NCBI GenBank assembly: GCA_964597315.1
Contig: CAZQXD010000061.1
Span: forward strand, 1-26,194
Direction: 5' to 3'
DNA from: CAZQXD01 sp964597315
GTDB lineage: Bacteria; Pseudomonadota; Gammaproteobacteria; Competibacterales; Competibacteraceae
Length of the DNA: 26,194 nucleotides
Under the pieces are notes generated by a model. That model saw nothing but the letters and a program-made list of their open reading frames with translations. It was not told the origin of the DNA and made no database searches. Position 1 is the first letter of the stretch. Every line of letters begins with the position of its first letter. Shown in pieces: positions 1-7,611 of this stretch. Position numbers and translations under genes: made by a program.

Positions 1-2243
1 CGGACCGCTTCTTGCCGTCGTAGGCCGCCAGCATTTCTTCCAGCGCCTTGCCGACGGCCGAGATCACCGCCGTGGTGGGGCGCGGGGCCCCCCCCCCCGG
101 CGCGGGGGTGGTGGGCTCCACCACCCCGCGGGGGTTGGGGGGCGGGGGTGGGTTGGGGTTCGGGGGGGCGGGCCGCCACTTCGGCCGCCGCCAGTTCCGC
201 GCGCAGGTCGCTAAGCTGGGGCAGACCGGGCTGAATCCGCTCCCCAGCGTCCAGCCAGCGCTCGACCCGGGCCAACTGGCCTTTCCCGAGAGCGGATTGG
301 GCTAGGGCGGCATAGGCCAGGGCGATCCGTCGTCGGCCCTGGGGAATGAACGGATGTTGTGGGTCCAGTTTACGAATCTCCTCCAATACCCCCAAGGCAT
401 GACCGTTTCGACCACTGGTCAAGGCCCAGCTTTTGACCAAAGCGTCGAAGCGGGTTTGCAGGGCGGCGATGCGTGCTTGGGGATCAGTGTCTTCGGAGGC
501 TCCCCCCGGGGCCGGTTCGGCTTCGATCGGCTCCGGTTCCGGCTCCGTGGCGGTCTCGGTCTCCGGCAGCGGGTCGGCCTCATCGCCTTGCTCAGCGTCA
601 GTCGGGGCATCTTCAAGCTCCGGGACCGGGTCGGCGGGACTTGGCGGGGCTTGGTTTTCCAGAGCCGTTTGGGCCGTGGCATTGTCCGAATCCGGGTCCA
701 CCCCCCCCCGAAAACTCACTTGGGAATCATCCCCGGCCAAGGCTGGGCTTTCCTCTACCAGTGTCTGGGCGTCGGTCGGTCCTGGCGGGTTTAGAGGATC
801 GGTGGCGTCCAGGAACGCCGGTTCCGGCTGGGGTTCAGCCTGCGGAGTCACCAAACGGGGGGCTTCAGGCGCTACGCTCAACGCCTCTTCGTCCGGTAGC
901 GCCTGCTGATCGCCGTACACGCTGGTCCCAGGGCTCGGGTCCCAATCCATTTGGGCCCGGACCGTCTCGGGCCGGTTCTGGTAGTCCGGCTCCAGCGCCT
1001 GTGTATAGGCTAAGGGCGGCGTTGTCCCGGATGCCTGTGGGGATGGAGTTTCGGGAACGACGGGCGGAACCTGTTCGGCCAGAAGCCCCTGGGGCAACAG
1101 CCGGTCGGCCAGCAATAGGCCTAACCCCAACACCGCGACCCCACCCAACCATAGGGCAACCCGGCGTTTGCCAAAGGAACGGCGGGTTGGTGGCGGTGGG
1201 GTGGGACGGTAGATGGTAGGCTCCACCGGAATCGAGTTAGGCGGCGGTGTGGCTGCCTTATCCCCACCCGGAGACTCGGGCGTTTGCGGGATGCTTGAGT
1301 CCGATAACAGCCGAGCGGAGTCCTTCCCTGCTTCGTTGTCTGTTGCCTGGGCCGAGGGGGGCTTGATCGGCTTCTCCGGTGTCCGATCCTCGTCCAACCA
1401 GGACACCGCGCCAGGCGCTACCGCCGTCATCTCCACGGTGCGCCCGTGGGTCAGGGACTGCTCCACCTCCTCCAGGGCCGTCACGAATTGATCGGCATCG
1501 GGAAAACGCTGGTCCACCACCTTGGCCATCAGGCGGTTCAGGATCGGCTGAAATGGCCCGTAAGGCTCGGGCAGCCGGGGAACGGGTTCGCTCACATGCA
1601 TTAGCGCCACAGCGAAAGGGTCTGCGGTTTCGTAGGGCAGCTTGCCGGTGAGCATCTCGTAGAAGATCACCCCCAGGGCATAAAGATCGCCCCGAGAGTC
1701 CACCCGCTGACCCCGGGCCTGTTCTGGACTCATATACTTGGGACTACCCACGGACGCCCCGGTCACCGTCATGACCGAACTGGACCCCACCGACTTGGCG
1801 ATGCCGAAATCGGTCAGCACCGGGGTATCGTCGCCCCGGAACAGGATATTCTGGGGTTTGACATCCCGGTGTACGAAACCCGCCCGGTGCGCGTAACCCA
1901 GCGCCCCGGCCATAATCTTGATGATCCGTAGGGACTCGGAGAGGGGGATGCCCTCCACGATCCGCTGCTTGAGCGTCCCCCCCGGCAGAAATTCCATGGA
2001 CAGATAATGGCGGTGTTCGTGGATGCCGATATCGTAGACAGTAACGATATTGGGGTGGCCCAGGCGGGCGATCACCCGGCCTTCGTTCAGAAACCGCCGG
2101 GAGAACGCCTCGTCCACGGCCAGGGCTGGCGCCATGATCTTGATAGCCACTTCCCGCTGCAAGGAGACCTGGAACCCCAGATAGACTGTCCCCATGCCCC
2201 CCCGGCCCAAGGGGCCTTTAATTTCGTATCCCGGTATCTCCAT
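1..2243 (-). CDS. Membrane-anchored Ser/Thr protein kinase (kinase 1), C-terminus beyond the window
   Basis: A Hanks-type protein kinase that phosphorylates Ser/Thr on unknown partners. The frame is open from the start to about position 180. Visible are the glycine loop GRGGMGTV (residues 13-20), invariant Lys35, HRDVKPQN with catalytic Asp127, DFG at 145-147 and SPEQARG. A Pro/Glu-rich linker leads to one membrane segment (about 362-382). An acidic, Pro-rich outer region follows, then a helical segment at about 590-690 (TRFDALVKS...RRRIALAYAALAQ) that matches the same part of the upstream kinase, so the two are paralogues. ATG at 2243 was chosen because it aligns with the MEIPG start of the paralogue; an in-frame ATG at 2255 is possible. 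It lies about 45 bases after the upstream kinase stop and is probably cotranscribed with it. The left 180 bases are G/C-run-rich and the frame is probably shifted there. Confidence 0.88.
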   Translation of the reverse strand, partial: MEIPGYEIKGPLGRGGMGTVYLGFQVSLQREVAIKIMAPALAVDEAFSRRFLNEGRVIARLGHPNIVTVYDIGIHEHRHYLSMEFLPGGTLKQRIVEGIPLSESLRIIKIMAGALGYAHRAGFVHRDVKPQNILFRGDDTPVLTDFGIAKSVGSSSVMTVTGASVGSPKYMSPEQARGQRVDSRGDLYALGVIFYEMLTGKLPYETADPFAVALMHVSEPVPRLPEPYGPFQPILNRLMAKVVDQRFPDADQFVTALEEVEQSLTHGRTVEMTAVAPGAVSWLDEDRTPEKPIKPPSAQATDNEAGKDSARLLSDSSIPQTPESPGGDKAATPPPNSIPVEPTIYRPTPPPPTRRSFGKRRVALWLGGVAVLGLGLLLADRLLPQGLLAEQVPPVVPETPSPQASGTTPPLAYTQALEPDYQNRPETVRAQMDWDPSPGTSVYGDQQALPDEEALSVAPEAPRLVTPQAEPQPEPAFLDATDPLNPPGPTDAQTLVEESPALAGDDSQVSFRGGVDPDSDNATAQTALENQAPPSPADPVPELEDAPTDAEQGDEADPLPETETATEPEPEPIEAEPAPGGASEDTDPQARIAALQTRFDALVKSWALTSGRNGHALGVLEEIRKLDPQHPFIPQGRRRIALAYAALAQSALGKGQLARVERWLDAGERIQPGLPQLSDLRAELAAAEVAARPPEPQPTPAPQPPRGGGAHHPRAGGGGPAPHHGGDLGRRQGAGRNAGGLRRQEAV
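48..180. other. Low-complexity G/C-run stretch with a perfect hairpin and a probable frameshift
   Basis: This stretch is made of long G and C runs, including 11 C at 88-98 and 7 G at 162-168. At 105-127 there is a perfect 10-bp inverted repeat (GGGGTGGTGG, loop GCT, CCACCACCCC), extendable by three more pairs past a one-base bulge. It lies inside kinase 1. The kinase frame gives only Pro/Gly/Arg/His-rich sequence here. Just to its left, a frame shifted by one reads as ordinary protein (TAVISAVGKALEEMLAAYDG). I infer an indel in a homopolymer or a low-quality assembly stretch rather than a biological element. Confidence 0.6.
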
Positions 2244-2288
2244 GATGTATTCCATGCTGCGCGAAGTGATCCGGCCATGGGACCGGTC

Positions 2289-4756
2289 TCAGTTACCCGG
2301 CGCCCGCACCCCCTGTCCCTGCATCGTAATGGAGAATTTGGATTTCAAAAAGTTGGAGCGGGAGAGAATCTGTAGATTGCCCTCGAAGTTGATCCACTCC
2401 CGGTTGTTGAGCGTAACCCTGAGGATTGAACCACCAGGCTGTCGCCCGGGCGAGATCACCAAGCCCACTGTCACCCCCAGCAGTTGATAAAGACCAAACG
2501 ATTCATTGACAAGGACATTGTGGGTCAGAGGCTGATCCCGGTATCGGTTAAAGGCGTCACGCAACTGGCCGCGCTCGACGCTACTGAAGTCGTCATCCAC
2601 TTCTACGTTTTCCAAGCGTCCGGGCGCCAACCGAATCAGCGCCGCACCACCCGAGTTGCCGACCACAACAGCTCGGGCCGCCACCAGGCCCCGACGCCGT
2701 ACATGGTCGGTGATGGCCTCGGCCAGGGTTTGCAGTTCATCGGCGGTTAGCCGCCCGCCCTGGCGCTTCAGCCGGGTATCCACAAAACGCTGGACAGATG
2801 CCGTATCAATACCCACTGCGGCAAGGTTGCCGAAACCCACCAACCGGACCCGGCTAGCCGACCCTGATCCGACAGCAGGACGCTCATCCGATCCCCGCGG
2901 GCTGGATCGGTCCGCCTGCCGGGCAGCGGTTTCGGCGGCGTTCAGTTGTTGGGTCAGGGTCGCCAGTTCCCCCAGGCCGGAGCGCACCGATTCCCCTAGT
3001 TCCAACCAGCGCCGGGCGGCAGCGTGGCGGCCCTGCTCCAGTTCGCGCCGCGCTAGATCGCCATAGGCCAGGGCGATGCGTTGTCGGCCCTGGTCGATAA
3101 AAGGGTCCCGAGGGGAGAGGTCCGCCAGTTCGTCAAGAACGCTTTGGGCGCTGCCCTCCCGGCCCACGGTCAGCTCCCGGTGGTTTAGATGCGTTTCAAA
3201 ACGGGATTTGAGATCCTCAATTTGAGCCTGCTGTTTGGCCTGGGTCAAGGGGAATAAAGTATCCCTTTCTCCGGCACGGCGCTGCTCTTCGGCCTGGCGC
3301 TGGCGTTCCGCTTCGGCCCGCTCCACCTCGGCCTGGCGCTGGCGTTCCGNNNNNNNNNNNNNNNNNNNNNNNNNNNNNNNNNNNNNNNNNNNNNNNNNNN
3401 NNNNNNNNNNNNNNNNNNNNNNNNNNNNNNNNNNNNNNNNNNNNNNNNNTGGCGCTGGCGTTCCGCTTCGGCTCGCTCCGCTTCGGCTTGGCGCTGGCGT
3501 TCCGCTTCGGCTCGCTCCGCTTCGGCTTGGCGCTGGCGTTCCGCTTCGGCTCGCTCCGCTTCGGCTTGGCGCTGGCGTTCCGCTTCGGCTCGCTCCGCTT
3601 CGGCTTGGCGCTGGCGTTCCGCTTCGGCTCGCTCCGCTTCGGCTTGGCGCTGGCGTTCCACTTCGGCTTGGCGCTGACGTTCTGCTTCGGCTTGGCGGTT
3701 TTGTGCCGTTAAGTCCGTGGACGCTAGCTCGGCGCTGTTGGCGGATTGCTCAGGGGCGCGCTCCGCTGCGGCGCCAGCCGGTGGCTGGGATGGGTTGTAG
3801 ACTAGCCATGCCCCGACCCCGGCCAGCAACAACACTGCCACACCCCCGACCAGCCAGCCGCCCCGGCGTCGGCGGGCTGGCTCTACCGGAGTCTGGTCAC
3901 TCCCCTCCTCGGAGACAAGGGGCGTCGGCTGGGGCTGGGGCTGGGGCTGGGGCGGCGGCTCGGGCTGGCCCTGCTCCAGCCGTTCCAGAGCCTCGATCAC
4001 CCGCTCGGCGTTGTCGTATCGCTGGTCGGGTTCCTTGGCCAGCAGCCGCTCCAACAGCGGTTGGAACTCGGCGGCATCGGCGGGCAGGGCCGGCACTGGC
4101 TCGGAGACGTGCATAAAGGCCACGGCGAAGGGGTCGTCGGTCTCGAAGGGGGGCCGACCGGTCAGCATCTCGTAGATCAATACCCCCAAGCCATAAAGAT
4201 CGGAACGGGGGTCTACCGGCCGACCCCGGGCCTGCTCTGGGCTCATATACATGGGACTGCCCAGGGAATAGCCGGTGACGGTCTTGACCGTGACCCCGCC
4301 CAGGGTCTTGGCCACCCCGAAATCGGTGAGCACCGGGGTGCCATTCTCCCGGAATAGAATATTCTGGGGCTTGATGTCCCGGTGGATAATGCCCCGCTGG
4401 TGGGCATAGCCCAAGGCGGCGGCCACGGCCTTGGCCACCTCCAACAACGCCGCCCGGTCCAGGCCCTTCTGGAGGCGCTGCTTGAGCGTGCCCCCCGGCA
4501 GGTATTCCATGGAGATGTAGTGGTTAGAGTCGTGGTGGCCAATATCATAAATGGTGACAATATTGGGATGACTCAGGTGGGCCACCACCTGGCCTTCTTT
4601 CAGAAACCGTTTGGTGAAATCCGGGTCCGCCGCTAGCAGGGCGTTCATGACCTTGAGGGCCACTTTGCGCTGCAAGGATTGCTGCACCGCCAGATAGACG
4701 GTACTCATACCGCCGCGGCCCAACTCGCTTTTGATGTGATGGCCAGGGATTTCCAT
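2289..4756 (-). CDS. Ser/Thr protein kinase with charged tandem repeat and TpsB/POTRA-like C-terminus (kinase 2), split by an assembly gap
   Basis: Residues 1-260 are a complete Hanks kinase: GRGGMSTV at 13-20, Lys35, HRDIKPQN with Asp127, DFG at 145-147 and SPEQARG. After a PQPQ linker, an Arg cluster and one membrane segment (about 301-319), the chain should lie in the periplasm. It then has AEAERAEAERQRQ repeats (coiled-coil-like), a helical region shared with kinase 1, and a C-terminal part resembling POTRA domains of two-partner-secretion transporters (GRLTADELQTLAEAITDHV, RRRGLVAARAVV, APGRLENVEV, then LLGVTVGLVISPGRQPGGS). It stops just where a TpsB barrel would begin. The frame changes across the 100 N; one extra base restores both frame and repeat phase, so I treat it as one gene. 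ATG 4756 starts 31 bases after the ParA-like stop. The domain calls for the C-terminus are by eye. Confidence 0.82.
3295..3688 (-). repeat. 39-bp tandem repeat encoding AEAERAEAERQRQ
   Basis: Five identical 39-bp units lie at 3450-3488, 3489-3527, 3528-3566, 3567-3605 and 3606-3644, with a diverged unit after them. One diverged unit (starting near 3295) and the first 16 bases of another (from 3334) lie on the other side of the 100-N gap. Each unit is 13 codons and keeps the frame, so copy number can vary without breaking the kinase gene. The encoded strip of alternating Ala/Glu/Arg/Gln should form a long, highly charged helix between the membrane segment and the C-terminal domains. The perfect identity suggests recent expansion and explains why assembly failed here. 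Confidence 0.9.
3350..3449. other. Assembly gap of exactly 100 N inside the repeat
   Basis: Exactly 100 N is a usual placeholder for a gap of unknown size. The repeat phase (unit starts at 3334 and 3450, 116 apart) and the reading frame both require one more base. The true gap is therefore probably 101 plus or minus a multiple of 39 bases, if it holds whole repeat units. Confidence 0.95.
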
Positions 4757-4786
4757 AGGCTTATGGTACCGTTCGGCTAAGCAAAG

Positions 4787-5404
4787 CTACAGCCAGTCGA
4801 GAATAGGCTGCCATTGCTCCAGGTCCCGGCTCACCCGGTAGCGAGGCAGATCAAACAGGGTTAACCCGCTCATGGCGGACTGCACATAGACTTGAGCGTT
4901 GCGTAGCAAGGTCAGCACCGGCAGATCCAAGTCCCCCAGCCAATCCCGCAACTGCCCGGCGGCCACGGTGCGGTCGTCCACCCGATTGCCCACCAGGGCC
5001 AGGGGGCAGCGGCCCTTGCGCACCCGCTTGAGGTCCGCCAGTACATCCAGAAACTCCCCAGTGGCGTCCATATCGAAGGGGGACGGCTGCACCGGAATCA
5101 GCGCCCGATCCACATGGCCCACGGCGGTTTTGAGGCGCTCGCCCCGCAGCCCGGCGGGGGCGTCCAGAATCACCACCTCCGGGATAAAGGGGAAATTCAA
5201 TTTGGGCCTGGCCCGGGCATCCCAGGGATGGATGGCCGGCAACTCCGGGGGTCGGCGTCGCAACCAGCCCAGGGCGGAACCCTGGCGATCCAGATCCACC
5301 AGCACCACCCGTCGGCCCCGGCGGGCGTAGTAACCGGCCAGATTGATGGCGAGGGTGGTTTTGCCGCTGCCCCCCTTGGGGTTGGCTACGAGTATGGTCT
5401 GCAT
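4787..5404 (-). CDS. ParA/MinD-family P-loop ATPase
   Basis: A 205-residue ParA-type ATPase. It has the deviant Walker A KGGSGKTT (residues 10-17), the DLDRQGSALGW motif after strand 2 and Walker B VVILDAPAG. Length and order fit the short single-domain ParA proteins that lack the N-terminal DNA-binding domain of plasmid ParA. Such proteins move or position chromosomes, plasmids, chemoreceptors or other cell-pole machinery by ATP-dependent binding to DNA or membrane. No ParB gene or parS-like array is visible, so an orphan positioning role is more likely than replicon partition. It lies between selO (55 bases upstream) and kinase 2 (30 bases downstream) on the same strand. There is no strong ribosome site before ATG 5404, but the MQTILVANPKGG start is typical. 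Confidence 0.9.
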   Translation of the reverse strand: MQTILVANPKGGSGKTTLAINLAGYYARRGRRVVLVDLDRQGSALGWLRRRPPELPAIHPWDARARPKLNFPFIPEVVILDAPAGLRGERLKTAVGHVDRALIPVQPSPFDMDATGEFLDVLADLKRVRKGRCPLALVGNRVDDRTVAAGQLRDWLGDLDLPVLTLLRNAQVYVQSAMSGLTLFDLPRYRVSRDLEQWQPILDWL

Positions 5405-5459
5405 GGTAGAGCGCCGGTCTTGCCGATATGCCGCTTTTCACTGTAACCCATGAAGCGGC

Positions 5460-6935
5460 TCAGGAGGAACAACTGACCTGAACCCGTTCGGCCCAATCCG
5501 GCGGCTCGGCGGCGTAGGCTGCAAATCCTGGACGCTCGGCGTAGGGATCGGCCAGCAGCTCCCGGAGCCGCTGGATCTCCGAGAAGTCTTTGTCCATGGC
5601 CTTGGCGATGGCGGTCTGGGCCAGATAATTGCGTAGCACATAGTGGGGATTGACGGCGTCCATGGACCGGCGCCGGGCCGCATCCTCGCCACCCTCGGCG
5701 GTCAGCCGTTCGGCGTAGCGCCGCGCCCAGCCGTCAAAGCCCGCCCGATCCGGGAAGCGGTCCCGCAAGCCGGCATTGTCACCGCCCACCTGAAACGCGC
5801 CCAGCGCCCGAAAGGTGTTGGTGTAGTCCATGGCGGCGGCGGCCAGCAGGCTCAGGAAATCCCGGATCAGTTCAGGGTCTCCAGGACGAGACTCGGCCAG
5901 CCCCAGCTTGGCCTGCATCAGGGCCAGATAGCGCCCTTCGTAAACCTGGCCGTAGCCGTCCAGGGCGGCTTTCAGAGCATCTTGGTCCACCAGGGGCGTC
6001 AAGGCATGGGCCAGGGCGTGGAGGTTCCACAGGCCGATGCCCGGCTGGCGGTCAAAAGCGTAGCGACCGGTGGGGTCCGAGTGATTACAGATCCAGCCCG
6101 GCCGATAAGCGTCCATGAAACCATAGGGTCCGTAATCGAGGGTCAGGCCCAGGATGGACATATTGTCGGTGTTCAGTACCCCATGGGCGAACCCTACCCC
6201 CTGCCACTGGGCCACCAGTTGGGCAGTGCGCACCACCACCTCCGCGAACCACAGGGCATGGCGCTCGGCCGGGGGTTCGTCCCTGAATTGGGGATAGTGG
6301 TGGTGGATCACATAGTCCGCCAGTTGCCGCAGTTGCTCGTGGCGACCGGAGTGGCTGAAGTATTCGAAACTGCCGAAGCGCACATGGGAGGGGGCTATAC
6401 GGGTCAGGGTGGCGCCGGTCTCCACCGTCTCCCGGTAGACCGGCGCTTCGGAGCCGGTGATGCACAAGGCCCGGGTGGTGGGAATGCCCAGCCCCGCCAT
6501 GGCCTCCCCGGCCAGGAACTCCCGGATAGTGGAGCGCAGCACCGCCCGCCCGTCACCCATGCGCGAGTACGGGGTTGTGCCGGCGCCCTTGAGTTGCAGA
6601 TCCCAGCGCTCGCCCCGGTCGTTGACCACCTCTCCCAGCAGATGGGCGCGGCCGTCCCCCAATTGAGGCACCCAGACTCCGAACTGATGGCCGGCGTAGG
6701 CCGCCGACACCGGGTCCATGCCGGGCAGCAGCTCATAGCCGGCGAAAATCCGGGGAAAATCCGGCCTCCGGGCTGCGGCGGGGTCCAGGTCCAGCAGCCG
6801 GGCCGCCGCCGGGTTGAAGGCCACCAGATACGGCTTTCCCTGGGGATTGGGGCGGACCCGGCTGTGAAACACCCCGGGCAGGCGGGCGTAGCTGTTGTCG
6901 AAGCGCAGTTGTTCGAGGGTTTTCATGGGGGGCAT
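5460..6935 (-). CDS. selO: Protein adenylyltransferase SelO (YdiU)
   Basis: A pseudokinase-fold enzyme that transfers AMP from ATP to Ser/Thr/Tyr of target proteins; in E. coli it acts in the oxidative stress response. The 491 residues match the usual length and can be followed end to end. Landmarks are SAAYAGHQFGVW, LKGAGTTPYSRMGDGRAVLR (residues 115-134, active-site lysine region), GFAHGVLNTDNMS (248-260) and DYGPYGFMD with the metal-binding Asp267. The C-terminus is SCSS, with Cys489 where eukaryotic SelO carries selenocysteine. ATG 6935 is preferred over ATG 6926 because AAAGG lies five bases upstream. It follows soxG by 52 bases on the same strand, so read-through from the sox operon is possible. 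Confidence 0.96.
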   Translation of the reverse strand: MPPMKTLEQLRFDNSYARLPGVFHSRVRPNPQGKPYLVAFNPAAARLLDLDPAAARRPDFPRIFAGYELLPGMDPVSAAYAGHQFGVWVPQLGDGRAHLLGEVVNDRGERWDLQLKGAGTTPYSRMGDGRAVLRSTIREFLAGEAMAGLGIPTTRALCITGSEAPVYRETVETGATLTRIAPSHVRFGSFEYFSHSGRHEQLRQLADYVIHHHYPQFRDEPPAERHALWFAEVVVRTAQLVAQWQGVGFAHGVLNTDNMSILGLTLDYGPYGFMDAYRPGWICNHSDPTGRYAFDRQPGIGLWNLHALAHALTPLVDQDALKAALDGYGQVYEGRYLALMQAKLGLAESRPGDPELIRDFLSLLAAAAMDYTNTFRALGAFQVGGDNAGLRDRFPDRAGFDGWARRYAERLTAEGGEDAARRRSMDAVNPHYVLRNYLAQTAIAKAMDKDFSEIQRLRELLADPYAERPGFAAYAAEPPDWAERVQVSCSS

Positions 6936-6987
6936 GATGGCCTTTCCGAGCCGCCCCCCGCAAGCCGCCGTCGGGACGTTTGGCCGC

Positions 6988-7611
6988 TTACGGCGCCCCT
7001 ATCACCCCGTCCACCGCCAGACCATACTCCCGGCCCGCATCTTCCAGCCACCGCCAGAGGTAATCGGCGAAGCTACGGCGCACGATAATCTCGAAGGTTC
7101 CGGCGTCCACCGCCCGCAGCAGCACCGGGGCCTTGGCATACAGGGTCTGGGCGCACTGTCCGGGCCGAAACCGCCGGGGGTGCAGGTCCAGGGAACAACC
7201 CTTGGCCAGCAGGTCCCGGAGGCGTGCCCCCCCCAGGCGCAACACGGTCTGGCCGCCGCTCAGGTCGGTGACGGCGAAATGGCGCTCTCCCAGAGCCTGG
7301 CGCAGTTCCCCTTCCAGGGCCGTCTGGCGATCCGCTCTGGTGACGATCAGCCACTCGTCGGGGCACAGCCAGTACACGGTCGCCTCGTCGCCATCGGCCA
7401 CGGTGTTGGGGGTCAGGGGCAGGCCCACCCCTAGCACCCCTGCCACGGCATCCAGAAACCCGATGTCCCCGGGGTCGCCGCGCAGGTTGAGATGGCCCAG
7501 AAAGGCCCGTTCGGCGACGGTCACCCCAGCCTTGCCGGGCCTGTCCACGGCTTTCCGGTCCAGGCCCACAGTCACCAGGGGGCTTTCCCGTCGGATCGGT
7601 TCGTCAAACAT
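6988..7611 (-). CDS. soxG: Sarcosine oxidase, gamma subunit
   Basis: The small gamma subunit of heterotetrameric sarcosine oxidase, related to the GcvT/folate-binding fold (about 207 residues). Typical stretches are DEATVYWLCPDEWLIV, VTDLSGGQTVLRLGG and a C-terminal FADYLWRWLEDAGREYGL. I place the start at ATG 7611 (MFDEPIRRESPL), which overlaps the soxA stop by eight bases, as expected for translational coupling. A longer frame to 7677 would begin with a stretch encoded inside soxA that lacks family resemblance. It is the last gene of the sdaA-soxBDAG unit. Confidence 0.93.
   Translation of the reverse strand: MFDEPIRRESPLVTVGLDRKAVDRPGKAGVTVAERAFLGHLNLRGDPGDIGFLDAVAGVLGVGLPLTPNTVADGDEATVYWLCPDEWLIVTRADRQTALEGELRQALGERHFAVTDLSGGQTVLRLGGARLRDLLAKGCSLDLHPRRFRPGQCAQTLYAKAPVLLRAVDAGTFEIIVRRSFADYLWRWLEDAGREYGLAVDGVIGAP

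Noticed and set aside
2289..3326. Separate gene starting at 3326
   Set aside because: Its first residues continue the AEAERQRQ repeat of the kinase, and repeat phase plus frame both predict a joined gene once the gap is filled.
3235..4116. Plus-strand frame with repeated RLGAGVPLRLAPL units
   Set aside because: This is the antisense reading of the 39-bp repeat in kinase 2 and contains the N gap; there is no start context or family.
4787..5404. Plasmid partition locus
   Set aside because: Only a single ParA-like gene is present, without ParB, parS-like repeats or replication genes; the surroundings are chromosomal metabolism.
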